The position numbers and the translations under genes are program-made. Positions 46,018-56,572 of a stretch of DNA of 64,000 nt are shown here, in pieces. The notes beneath the pieces are model-generated. The model did no database searches. It saw only the letters and a list, made by a program, of their open reading frames with translations, and was not told where the DNA came from. Where the stretch lies: positions 372,001 to 436,000 of the forward strand of contig JAFEVB010000036.1 in assembly GCA_032629725.1 (NCBI GenBank), given 5' to 3'. Each line of letters opens with the position of its first letter. Positions within the stretch are counted from its first letter, which is position 1. Origin of the DNA: Gremmenia infestans. Its lineage: Eukaryota > Ascomycota > Leotiomycetes > Helotiales > Hamatocanthoscyphaceae.

Positions 46018-47243
46018 ATGTCTGAGTCCACGGGCTTGCGGACTGCGTGTGAACCCCTACACCGGATTCTTCAAGAACCGGTCGCTCCCTTGAACTTCTC
46101 ACATTATCTCCAGATCATCTGGGCGGACTATACTTCCATTTCTATACTTGCGCTACTCACTGTCGGTATATGGATAGCCCCAATGTACTATGTTGAATGC
46201 CGCGTTATTCCGCTATGGCCATCAGGCAGCTCCATCCACGACCTCCGACCACCCATACTGCTGGATTATCCACGGATACCGGAGCCTTTGCCCTCGTGGT
46301 CTTGCGGCTTCGTCATTATCTGCGTTCCTCTCTTGGTCGTTTCAGCTTTCCAGATTCAAACCCGTCGTCTCTGGGACCTTCATACCGGAGTAATAGGTCT
46401 CTTGAAAGCAGTGCTTACGACGTATGACACTCCTCATGCATTGTTTCCCACACGCCCTAGGATCTTAACTAACCAGCATGGAACGACAGGACTTTCGTCG
46501 TTACGATTCTCAAGCAGTTCATTGGCGGCTTCCGACCTCATTTCATCGACGTCTGCAAACCGGATATGAGTCGTGCATTCAAGGAAATTGGCAAGGAACT
46601 ATATTGGTTAAATGCAACCGCTTGTACTGGAACGCCATATGACGTCAAGAAGTCGTAAGTCAAGACTTCTAGTGCAGCATCTGAGGATGAAATACTGACT
46701 CGGAAAAGAATGCAGAGCTTCCCCAGTGGACATACTGCCAATTCTTTTGCCGCTGCAATATTTATTTCTCTCTTTCTAAACGCGCAACTAAAGGTAATTG
46801 CCGGCCAAGCATCGACTACATGGGCGTTGACTGCCACTATTGCACCTTTGATTGGTGCATCCCTTATTGCTGGATCAGTGTATATATCTCATGTCAGTGT
46901 CTTGCCGTCATATACTTACCTCTTATTGCTGACAAAGCATACCTAGCAACACCATGCTGATGACATTGTGTTTGGTATAATCATCGGACTGTCACTTGGT
47001 ATCCTATCTTTTCGTTCTCGGTACACAACAGTGCTCGATTTCCGATATAACCATATACCTCTTCCACCGCATGCCACGTATACCACCACGTTTTTCACAC
47101 AAGCCCTTTCTTGGAAGGCTGAAGATAACGTTGCTGAGGGAAGTCCAGCTCAAAGTGTCGATATGGCTGGATGGAGCCGCTGCGAAGAAACGAATCAGAG
47201 GACTTCTTGGCTGCGGAGTACCAACCGTTTCAAAGTAAAGTAG
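46018..47243 (+). CDS. PAP2-family lipid phosphate phosphatase
   Basis: Membrane phosphatase of the PAP2 superfamily (Dpp1/Lpp1-like), expected to dephosphorylate phosphatidate or diacylglycerol pyrophosphate. Four exons join in frame: 46018-46421, 46490-46654, 46709-46892, 46947-47243, giving 349 residues. About six membrane segments are visible. Motif 1 (KX6RP) is KQFIGGFRP, motif 2 is SFPSGHTA. Motif 3 (SRX5HX3D) appears as SVYISHQHHADD, with the catalytic His and Asp kept but Arg replaced by Val. The second intron ends at an AAAAG acceptor, the only choice that keeps KKSMQSFPSGH in frame. I chose the ATG at 46018; one at 45889 is in frame and would add a hydrophobic leader. Confidence 0.88.
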
Positions 47244-48341
47244 GGAATCAGAAGTGAAGAATAGATGACTACAAGCACACAGGTGCCCTAGCAATTCAAC
47301 AAAAGGCTAGGCGGTCTCACGAGTGCATACTAATGAATGGAACAAGTTGTCGAGGCAAAATTGAAATTGGAACTGGAATATTAAGAGAGAAAGGGTTTCA
47401 CTAGTCATGGCCAGTATTAATTAACTGTTCTGTGTCTAGCTGCCAAGATGGCCCGTTGCAGTAAGTCGTGAAAGTGTTTCATGATCTCCTTCAAAAAGTG
47501 TAAGTCATACACTATCTTCTGAAGATCTCTAAAAGCCGATTTGGATGTTTGTTAAATTCTTTCCTAGCTTAGTATGCCCATTTCTTTGTTTCCATATCTA
47601 TATGAGGTCGTGCTACTACAAAATTTGGATACTCTGCATCGTATTTTGCCATTTTCAAGTCACAGACATTGCCACAAGTCTCTTGATTTTCCTTGGGTTT
47701 TTTGATGTTTCAAACCATACCACATATTCACTTTCGCGGGTGCGGCTTGTAAGGCTTTTGGAGAACAATATCAAGCTCTCGGCTAAACGATTTATCCGGT
47801 CAGCCCCTTACCCCCTTTGAGCTTCATTGTTCTACCTCCTTCGTATTATTCTCCTAGCATGGTGATCGGAATCCGTATTGGTCTGGAACAATATGCTGCT
47901 GATTCATTGTTTCAAAGGCAACCTCAAGTCTTCAATGATGAGCGCCTATCTCGTGTACTGTCGTCCGAAACTACTTCAGACTCAATATTCCATCAACTTC
48001 CCACAAGACTTCCCTTCAAGAACATACAGACATCACCTGATCTTTTCCGTCCTTCCCTTCTCAACTATATCTCAAATCACCGAGAGAAACCCTACTCATA
48101 CATGCACAAAGAACGTTCTATTTTGTGAAGCATTTCTCTATTTATTGCGGTTACTTCAGTTGATCTTCTTCCCTGTCCTTGGAGACACCTGCCAGTCCAT
48201 TTACAAGCATATTCGAAAAGCAGGCGTTGCCATTTACTACAAGTTACTACTTGTAAGAACCGCCACCATCTTTTCAACTTGCGAACGATCTAACAGTATC
48301 AGTGAACCGATTTTTCTATCGCATTTCTCGACACTTCATCC
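47244..48341. other. Intergenic, pheromone-receptor promoter
   Basis: No gene. A 155-codon plus-strand frame ending at 48345 lacks an ATG start and motifs. The probable STE2-type promoter lies here. Confidence 0.4.
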
Positions 48342-49584
48342 ATGAAAATGACTTCCACTGATACAATCATGGACTTCAACCCTTACACACAAAACGTCAC
48401 CTTTCTACTCGCAGATGGGGTTACTCCTTATTCGGTCAGCATGGCAACACTTGATTACGACCGGTCTCTCGACTTCGCAATGGCCATCAGCTACGGCGCA
48501 CAAATTGGTGCTTGCTTGTTGATGCTCTTCTGCGTGCTTCTGCTCACCACCGACGCCAAGAGATGGGGATTGCTCTTCAATCTCAACTGCGCATGCCTCT
48601 TCACCGGCTTCCTCTCCCGCATCTTCTTGTCGCTGTTTTATACTTCGTCATATGAGAGACTTTACACATACTACTCGCCTGAAACGCCTCAGGTTCCGCA
48701 ATCTGATACGACCGTCAGCATCATCAGTGCAATATTGCCGATCTTTCTAACAATCTTGGTTAACCTGTCTCTGCTCTTACAAGCTTATACCGTCCTCCAG
48801 ACCGTCCATGAACGCGTCATCCGCTTTGTTGCACTGTTCTTTTCTGGTCTCGTTTTCCTCCATGCCATGACTTGGAGATTCGCAGAGGCTGTGGTTAATG
48901 TACAGGCGATTGTGACGGGTTCGGTATTCTATGGGTACAACTGGTTGATCAACGGTGCGTTGGCCGCCGAAACCATTGCCATATGGTACTTCACCATCGT
49001 TTTCACTACCAAGTTGTTCATGAATCTCAGGGCCCGCAGACTCTTGAATCAGCCTTCATGGTCGAAGATGGAAGTCATCACAGTCATGGGATTGGGTACG
49101 ATGATCATTCCATGTAAGTCTTCCCTCCGCAACGTTTCAAGAATCAAGCTAACATCGACTAGCAATTTTTGCTATCATCGAATGGACTCATCCAGAGAAA
49201 TTCCCAGAGGCAGGCTCTTTGACTGAAATTCTAATTATCCTCCTGCTCCCACTCTCAAGTCTGTGGGCTTCTGTCACCCCCAATTCTCCGACATGCTCGA
49301 TGCGATCCCCGAGTGACGGGAGATCCCAAACCTCAGTGAATATGTCAAGATCTTTCGGCGACAAGTTTGGCTCTTTTTCTACGGGTATATCATCAAAATT
49401 TAAATTCATAGGACGCCGAAAGAGCAGTGTTGTTCCCCTCAACCAGGCAAACAGCTCATTCGAACCAATTCCAACAACAATAGAAAGCATCCCTCCGTCG
49501 CTGAGACACGGTGCGGAGGTGGATATGGAGCCAATGGGAGTTCGAGTTGAACGATCTTACAGTGTTCGTACCGGACGAGAGTAG
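48342..49584 (+). CDS. STE2-type peptide pheromone receptor (GPCR)
   Basis: Seven-transmembrane receptor for an alpha-factor-type peptide pheromone, used in mating and chemotropism (pre-2 in Neurospora). Two exons, 48342-49113 and 49163-49584, join in frame to 397 residues; a second ATG at 48348 is an alternative start. The N-terminus is short with an N-glycosylation site (NPYTQNVTF), seven hydrophobic spans follow, and the sixth has the family Pro in TMIIPSIFAIIEW, right at the splice joint. Conserved loop features include TTDAKRWGLLFNLN and LQTVHERVIRF. The cytoplasmic tail is Ser/Thr-rich, as expected for phosphorylation-dependent desensitisation. The ligand gene is not in this window. Confidence 0.92.
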
Positions 49585-50058
49585 AATAGGATGTAGCGAA
49601 GGGCAGCGTAGGAGGCTTTTAAATGGATAATTCGTCTGTTTAATCGAGAAGCTGTGCATAGTTCTGCAGACTTGGAAGTCGAAAAGGTATATTCAATTGG
49701 AGGCAGGCACATAAGTTCCTTTCATTGTAATAAGGCAGCAGCTATGAAGCTGCATTTCAGTACCAGGGAGCTGCTCTTTCCTAAATAGAGTTTCCTAATC
49801 ACAACTACCTTGATCTCTTTTTTCCGTGACCAAAGTTACGCCTCTGGAAGGATTTATGAGTTATTCCACCCCAGGAGCTTTCCTATTCTTGAAAATTCCA
49901 CCTACACATTATTTTTCAGTTCTGAATTAGCCTCGATATACCATTGGTTACAAATCAGAGCATGCGGGAGCTCAGCACCACATAAGGATCTTATATACCA
50001 CGTCAATGCTTCTCCTGCCCTACATCTGTCCGTATCTGGAGGTGGGACAGTCTCAACC
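49585..50058. other. Intergenic
   Basis: Spacer between the receptor and the next plus-strand gene. The frame of the next gene is open back to about 49810 but has no ATG before 50059. Confidence 0.4.
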
Positions 50059-52176
50059 ATGCGAGACTCACAGCAAACAGGATCTTGGCACCACGAGAAC
50101 ATCCCTAATACCATGCCACAACGATCTCGGGTTTCTCGTAACCTGTTCTCCCTAATCAGCAGATTTGAAGAACTCGATGCGGTCAGTCTGCCTATTAAAA
50201 GGAAGTCACTACAGCCAGCTCCGCTCCAGTTGTCGCACGCCTCGTCGAAACGGCATATGGGAGCCAAAGCGACCCAGATCAGGAAACTTTCAAGAATTTT
50301 TAGTCCAAGAGACAAGAGCAAGGGCACTCAAGAAATCTTTAACTCCCCAGACGAGGCTGCGTTGGGTCGAGGGGACTTTAAAGGTGCACAGGGCAATCTT
50401 GACGCAAACCCGTCAGCGAGGAGACACGAAAAGGGCAAACCTCGAACGGCGCGCTCTTTTAGCAGAGCTATTTCTATCAGACCCAATGAGACATCCCAAG
50501 ACAAAAAAGTCGTGGATACTGTGGGGCAAGAGAAAGGTGAAGGAGGCTCGAGAAGACGCAGGACAATCAAAGACATTATCAGCTTATACGATGGAAGTAT
50601 GGATCTCTGTGTCTCTCTCTCTTTCTCTCTGTCTTGTTGAGGTTCACTGACACCATCTAGTAGCAGTATCTACGGAACGTAATACGAAAGCGAAGCCATC
50701 ACTGGCACCTCCATCACTTCCGACAACTCCAGCTGCAAATCAGAGAAAGCATACCACTTGTGATTATGGTGACAAGAAAAGCTGCTCTAGCGAGCTAGTG
50801 AACACCCACAGTCCCACAAACTCGGCGCACAACACCCCCTCCAAGAGACGTGATCTAGTATTTGGATCCTCGGTGGCCAATCCTTTTCTTACACCGGCGA
50901 AAGCTGCCACCTCTCCAATATCCTACAATGAATGGCACGAGACTGAGAACAAGCTCCAAAACTCGCTAGGCAGGAGCCATATAACCCCTCTGGACGATAA
51001 CAAAACGAATAGAAGGAACATTGAAGTCAATGACACGACACCAACACGAGAGCCTCGAGGTCGATCAGTTGCGCTAGGTACAGCAGCGATAACAGGCAGA
51101 AGCGTGGGCCGAATTCCAAGGACAATCAGTGATAAGATTGAGGCGATCTATCGTGCAAAGGGTTTGGAGCATCAAGTTGAAAGCGTACAGGCGCCGGAGG
51201 ACGCAACGACACCCCGGAGCTTGAACAGAACTTGCAATGCTAGAAACGACAGCAAGAATGACACAACGAGCATTGAAGGTGGAAGGATCTCTGCTGACAG
51301 AGAATTCAAGGTGGCGGAGATGAAAAGGATCTTGGAGGAACGTCTACAACCAGAAGCTCGGGTGATACCGGCGTCACCAGCGGTAATGTCACCCTCAAAG
51401 ACGCCTGCTCCTAATTTCTCTAGGAAGATCAAGGCGAACAACAGTATGGTCGAGCCTAAACCAGCTCCTCCTTCTCCTCCACCTCCATACCTGTCTCCAT
51501 CTCCACCTCCAACCCCGCCACCCATGCAGGAGTTTAAGAGAAAGGAAATACCCCGTGTTTCTCCAAAAACCATCTTAGAGTCAGCGCCGATCATTCAACC
51601 AAAATATTCCACATTCACTCAAGAAGCACCCGTCCAATCACAGCCTGATCCAGCTGACGTACGGCCGCGGGGGAGGAGTATGGGTGTTGAGGACAGAGTC
51701 AAGCTCTTTGAAGAAATTGTAGAGAAATTAAGCCCGGGCAAAACACAGAAGAAAGAAGCAGGCTTTTCGGGCAAGAGATTAGCAGCTCAATGATCAGCAA
51801 GCGAAGGACGTTCTTCGAGTTGTCTGAATGGAAGAAGCTCGATGCCGAGCAAATTAAACGCAACCTAAGTAGGGAAGAGATCCAAAGCATCATAGATGAG
51901 TTGCAAAAAGAATCGCAGGATGGAGCTAACGACAGGGGGATTGCCGATCTTCAGAGGCAGACAGAGAAGGGTACGGATAAAAATGACAAGCCTGGTGAGT
52001 GTTGCCGCTCGTCTTCAGGCAGCAGCGAGGTGGACATGGTGGTGAAGGAAGCGCAGTGCGGCTTGATAGAGCCGAAACCCACCAGAGCAGCTGAGTTGAA
52101 AAGAATGAGGCTACTTTGCAGGGGAAAAGGGGGGCATACCGCGCGCAAAGAGAAAAGGAGCACGGAGAAGTTGTGA
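50059..52176 (+). CDS. Basic disordered protein, unknown; frame change near the 3' end
   Basis: I do not recognise this family. Exon 1 is 50059-50596 and exon 2 begins at 50661, with a 64-bp CT-rich intron. The N-terminus has a short ordered block (RVSRNLFSLISRFEELDAV); the rest is basic and rich in Ser, Pro and Thr, with ISDKIEAIYRAKGLEHQVE and a proline run (residues near 450). The frame of exon 2 ends at a TGA at 51791-51793 after VEDRVKLFEEIVEKLSPGK (556 residues). A second frame, open from about 51714, continues with ISKRRTFFELSEWKKLDAEQ to 52176. It could be joined by a 71-bp intron (51678-51748, GTATGG...CACAG, 660 residues), by an indel, or stand alone. Coordinates cover both parts. 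Confidence 0.6.
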
Positions 52177-52276
52177 TATTACTACACTCGAGCATAAACA
52201 TCTTCCCAATGAAACTACTCATATCAATTGAATGCCTTTGACATTCATTTTAGCCTTGGAATCATGCATTCGTCAC

Positions 52277-54111
52277 TCAATAAGTAGCCAGTCCCATGCC
52301 CCTCCCAATCTTTCTCACCAGCGCCTTCTTCAAATACCACTCCCTCGCCAAACTCCTCGTCATTTTCGCAAAAACAGGCGCACTGACCCTACCCCTTTCT
52401 ACAGCCCGCCCAAGCACAAACAATGCGTCCCCTAGACTCCGCTCCTCGCTCACAAGTTCATAAAGCTGGTTCCCGACAACGGTAGGCGCTACAAGTAGCT
52501 CGTCTACATTCGGCGCTGTACGGTGCTGGCTTGAATCGATGACAGACTCGGCATCGTGGAGAGCGGTGTGCAGGACGGAAGTGTTGGTGTTCAAGAGACT
52601 GGTTAGAGATTCAAGGGCTGACATCTCTGCCTGCATGTTGGAGAGGGCTTGGAGCATGGCTTTGTGTTGAGATTCTAGGCCTGGGAGGGAGGATATGGTC
52701 TGTGTGCGTGTGTGTTGTCGCTGGGATTGTAGGGCCAGGCCTATGTTGTGCAGCATCATGTCCTTTTCTGGGTTTGGAGGAATAGGGGGTGCGGGGAGGT
52801 TGGTAGAGGCTGGGGATGGGATGGGGAGGGTTAGGGGGGCATCTATTAGGTCTGGTGGTGGGGGAGGCTTTTGCTGTGGCTGCGGTGGTTGGTGTTGGAT
52901 ATACTGTTGTTGTTGCTGTTGCCATTGGGCTTGTTGGTTAGGGTATGGGTGCTGCTGCATATATGATGGCGGCATTTGGGGCCGATTTTGTGGTGGGCCA
53001 CCTTGTTGGATGGGATTTGATGTATATTGAGATTGCTGGGTTGGCTGATATGTTTGAGTATATGAAGGCCGCCTATATGGCTCTTCTGGTGGGGTAATTG
53101 GACTAACTGGACTGTGCGACTCTCTCCTGTCTTGTGGTTGAGGTGGTAAAGGAGGCGCGGTCTCATACCTGAGACTACTGCTCCTCTGGGGTGCGTGTGA
53201 GCGCCCACCTGGTGGTGACTGTGTTGGCGGGCCATATCTCCCTCCATCATGACTAATTTGTGTAGGCAAAGGTGGCAAAGGTGGTCCGCTGTCTCTTCTT
53301 GATGGACCGGCCGAAGAGTATGGCTGTGAATTGCTAATCGGCTTCGGGGGAGGAGGTGGAGGCTGAGGTTGCTCAGTTGCACTCGAAGCTCCAGAAGGGG
53401 GTCGTGCTACGCCTACGCCTGGGGGAAGTGGGGGTATTGGAGGAGGGGCTTGTACTGACTGCGGTCGTGGAGGGGCAGTATTTTGCTGTCGTGAGATGAC
53501 TGGAGGTTCATTGGCAAATACGTCTCGTAGTATTGCTAGAAAGTCGACAATGTTGGACTTCTATTCTCACACCTACTGTCAGAGTGTCCAACAGAATAAT
53601 GCCAATTGACTGCCTGCTACTCACATCCCAGTATTCGGCCCATCCCACTAGATATGGATGATAAATCTTGCCCTGAGGATCAACATGCTGCCCAGGCCTC
53701 ACTGCCATTCCCTCTGTTGGGGTAACATAAAACAAAGGCGCTTCTTGAGGATATCCGTGTTGTACCCATAACGCGACTGGAAATCGATACGTCGTGCCTC
53801 GAAAGTTGACGGGAAGGGTGCCTGAAAGCTGGAGGAGAAGGGCAGAGGCACCATTTTCGTAAGCTACAGTCGCATGATTAGCATCGCGCTGAAGGCAGAA
53901 GATGCAAAGAAGTACTGTAGACCTCTGTTCTCGGTGAGAGGGAGGAATAATGTGATAGTGTCTGCGCTACATCGTTGTATGTGCGGTTCACATCTTTATA
54001 TTCCTAAAGCAAATTAGTAAGAGAAAAAAGGACAGGGTTTTAGTAGCGGGATCTTACACTTGTTAAAACACTGTACAGCCAGTTCAAAACCTGCTGCCGA
54101 ACAGCAGCCAT
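52277..54111 (-). CDS. VPS23: ESCRT-I subunit Vps23 (TSG101 homologue)
   Basis: Ubiquitin-binding subunit of ESCRT-I, sorting cargo into multivesicular bodies; in fungi it also serves ambient-pH signalling. Four exons join in frame: 54111-54058, 54003-53916, 53863-53625, 53560-52277, giving 554 residues. The UEV domain is encoded by exons 1-3: VNRTYNDVAQTLSHYSSL, VYTYENGASALLLQLSGTLP, FRGTTYRFPVALWVQHGYP and PLFYVTPTEGMAVRPGQHVD. Then comes a long Pro/Gln-rich linker, a coiled coil (MQAEMSALESLTSLLNTNTS) and the C-terminal core/steadiness box (LFVLGRAVERGRVSAPVFAK, LAREWYLKKALVRKI). Exon joints are clean GT-AG. It is divergent from the dioxygenase gene, with 537 bp between the starts. Confidence 0.94.
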
Positions 54112-54648
54112 AACTACACTGGCTCTGGCATTGTGATGCACATGCTGAAGCTATATTCATGACTCGGCTTTCTTGGCACAGACCGAGTCAGGTGACCCTT
54201 ATCGGCGATATATTTCTCCGATGCGCTAAGTCGACACTTATCCGGAGGTAAAAGTACCGTGACCCATCTAAAATGAAAAAGTGTCCAATCAGAGTCTACA
54301 TGGGTAACTTGGAGCCGGGCTTTTGTTCTTTTTCCTTTTCATTCCCGCAAAGCCGAGACCGCACCAAAACCACACCACCCCGCGGAGGGGTGGAAGAGGA
54401 AGGCACTAGATGATTAATAAATTAATATGCCCGTTTACAAAGCATCATTCATGTATAAGTATCACGCAACCCTCTTTTCTCGCCGTCAACTTCACAAATC
54501 TACACTTCCTTCCACCCTGTATCTCCCACCACCGTTTTATGTAAGCGCACTCTATAGAATACCATACGGCTGAGGAGTATCGGACAAGATCTGTATACTC
54601 CTTGCGTCTGGACGAAAACTAGTTCTTCTAGTGATCCTTCCACCAAGC
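54112..54648. other. Divergent promoter region, Vps23/dioxygenase
   Basis: Contains GATA-type cores near 54199-54212 and a C/G-rich stretch near 54375. No gene is seen. Confidence 0.45.
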
Positions 54649-56172
54649 ATGCTTCCTCCTCTACCGGTCCTAAGCGACTACGGAATTTCACCAGATTATG
54701 GTTTCCTTCCGCCCGAGTTGCCTCTTGAAAGGCTTCCGGATCCTTACTACAACAAATGGGAAGCCGTTGTAGCAAATCTACAAGGCTTGATTCTTAGCAA
54801 ACGCTTGCGCGGAGTCATTGAAGGTCTCCCTGTCCTCTCCACTGCCGGTCTGGAACACGATTCCGAATGGAGACGGGCATACTCCTTGCTATGCTTCATG
54901 GCACATGGCTACATCTGGGGCGGTGATAGTCCTTCAGAGGTCGGTTCTCACTCTCCAAACAGCTTCACTTAAGTACTGACTCTCTAGCGCCTGCCATCCG
55001 CAATTTCAGTCCCGCTGCTCCATATTTCGGACTACCTCGAAGTACTTCCAGTCGCTACGTATGCTGCTGTATGCCTCTGGAACTTCAAGCCTTTGTTCGA
55101 AGATGAGCACGTTGACAACCTCGAGAATCTTGCCACCCTCACTACGTTCACAGGGTCCATTGACGAGTCGTGGTTCTATTTGGTATCTGTCGCTATCGAA
55201 GCCAGAGGAGCGCCCATGCTTCCCCTCATGCTCACTGCTATCGAAGCCGCTAGGATCAACGACAGCGCTATCGTCACTGTTTGTCTTCGAAGATTTGCCG
55301 AAAGGCTTGATGATCTCGGCAGCCTCTTGCAACGTATTCATGAAGGTTGCGACCCTCAAGTGTTTTACCATCGCATCCGACCGTTCCTTGCTGGAAGCAA
55401 GAACATGGCCGAAGCCGGGTTGCCCAATGGTATGCTCTATGAGGATGGTACTGGAACTGAGCAGTTCAGGCAGTACAGTGGTGGAAGCAATGCGCAAAGC
55501 TCCATCATTCAGTTCTTCGACATCGCCCTTGGCATTGAACATCGTCCGACTGGTGAAAAGAAGGACATTTCTTCTGAGAGCGAGCTCGAGGGAACGGCAC
55601 CCCCATCCAAGCACAATTTTCTGCTTGAAATGCGAAAATACATGCCTGGTCCCCACCGACGATTTCTGGAAGATTTCACTATGGTGGCAAATATCCGCGA
55701 TTATGTTGAGGCGAACCAGGGCAACTTCGAATTGACAGCAGCCTACGACGCCTGTCTTGCCATGTTGCGCGCTTTTCGCGACAAGCATATCACCGTCGTC
55801 ACTCGATACATTGTGATGAAGACTCGAGAGTCGAGATCTCACTCGCGCTCCAAAAGCCCCGAGGTCACACGTCGCAAGTTGAATATCGCTACTGCCTCGC
55901 GCCAGGATACAGATGATTACTCTGGCAAGAAGAAGCTCAAGGGAACGGGTGGTACAGCGCTACTTCCTTTCTTGAAGCAGGCACGTGATGAGACCGGCGA
56001 GCCTATTTTGAATCAGTGGGCGAAGCGTGTGGCTAGTCGCGAGTTTAGAACCAAAGGTCGGGGTGATTTTTTCTTAGGAAAACTCGATGAACATCCAGAG
56101 GAGGAAATCGACTGTGGATTGGCAGGCACATGGACCATTGATGATAGTGCTGGTGGGATTTGCCACTACTGA
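54649..56172 (+). CDS. Indoleamine 2,3-dioxygenase
   Basis: Haem enzyme opening the indole ring of tryptophan to N-formylkynurenine, the first step of kynurenine/NAD synthesis (yeast BNA2 family). Two exons, 54649-54939 and 54988-56172, join in frame to 491 residues. Conserved blocks include HISDYLEVLPVATYAAVCLW, the GGSNAQSSIIQFFDIALGI haem-pocket segment and KYMPGPHRRFLEDF. AYDACLAMLRAFRDKHITVV contains the expected proximal haem ligand His. A charged insertion (after SSESELEG) and an Arg/Ser-rich insertion (SRSHSRSKSPEV, residues about 385-395) make it longer than the human enzyme (403), as is common in fungi. Filamentous fungi often have several such genes; which paralogue this is cannot be told. 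Confidence 0.93.
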
Positions 56173-56572
56173 ACAGTGATTAGCATAGCTGCTCTTCAAT
56201 GCAATATCATGTCAATTTTCCCACTGATACTTTTTTAAACTAAAATGTCTGGTGATCTGTTTGTACTACATAATGCAAGTACTGCACGTCGAAGCACACT
56301 ACTAATCATAAACCTACGGAAGTAATCATCACAGCAATAGTAATCACGTCACAACTCTAAATCAGAGCAAATAGAAGATTGACTGTCCTCTAAAAAAAAG
56401 GATTTAATGGGACATGCTGCATTCATTCGTGAGGTTTCACAGAATGCCTGGCGCAGGGAGGTTGTTTGGCAAAAGCTCTAGTCACGTGCAGAACCCTCTT
56501 AGCGTGATATGGGAATACTAACTAGTTTCTGGACGCGTTCGCGACGACGTTCACGAACAAGCATTCAACGAT
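56173..56572. other. Intergenic, promoter of Dia2-like gene
   Basis: Contains CACGTG at 56483-56488 and ACGCGT at 56533-56538. No gene is seen. Confidence 0.5.
56533..56538. promoter_or_regulatory. ACGCGT (MluI cell-cycle box) upstream of Dia2-like gene
   Basis: Perfect MCB hexamer 35 bp before the ATG, with CACGTG 50 bp further upstream (56483-56488). MBF-type regulation would suit a replication-linked F-box gene; this is inferred from the motif and the gene's likely role. Confidence 0.4.

Noticed and set aside
47878..48345. 155-codon plus-strand frame before the pheromone receptor
   Set aside because: Starts at TTG, has no motifs and overlaps the receptor start; probably promoter or leader sequence.
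55006..55842. 278-codon minus-strand frame
   Set aside because: Antisense shadow of the indoleamine dioxygenase second exon.
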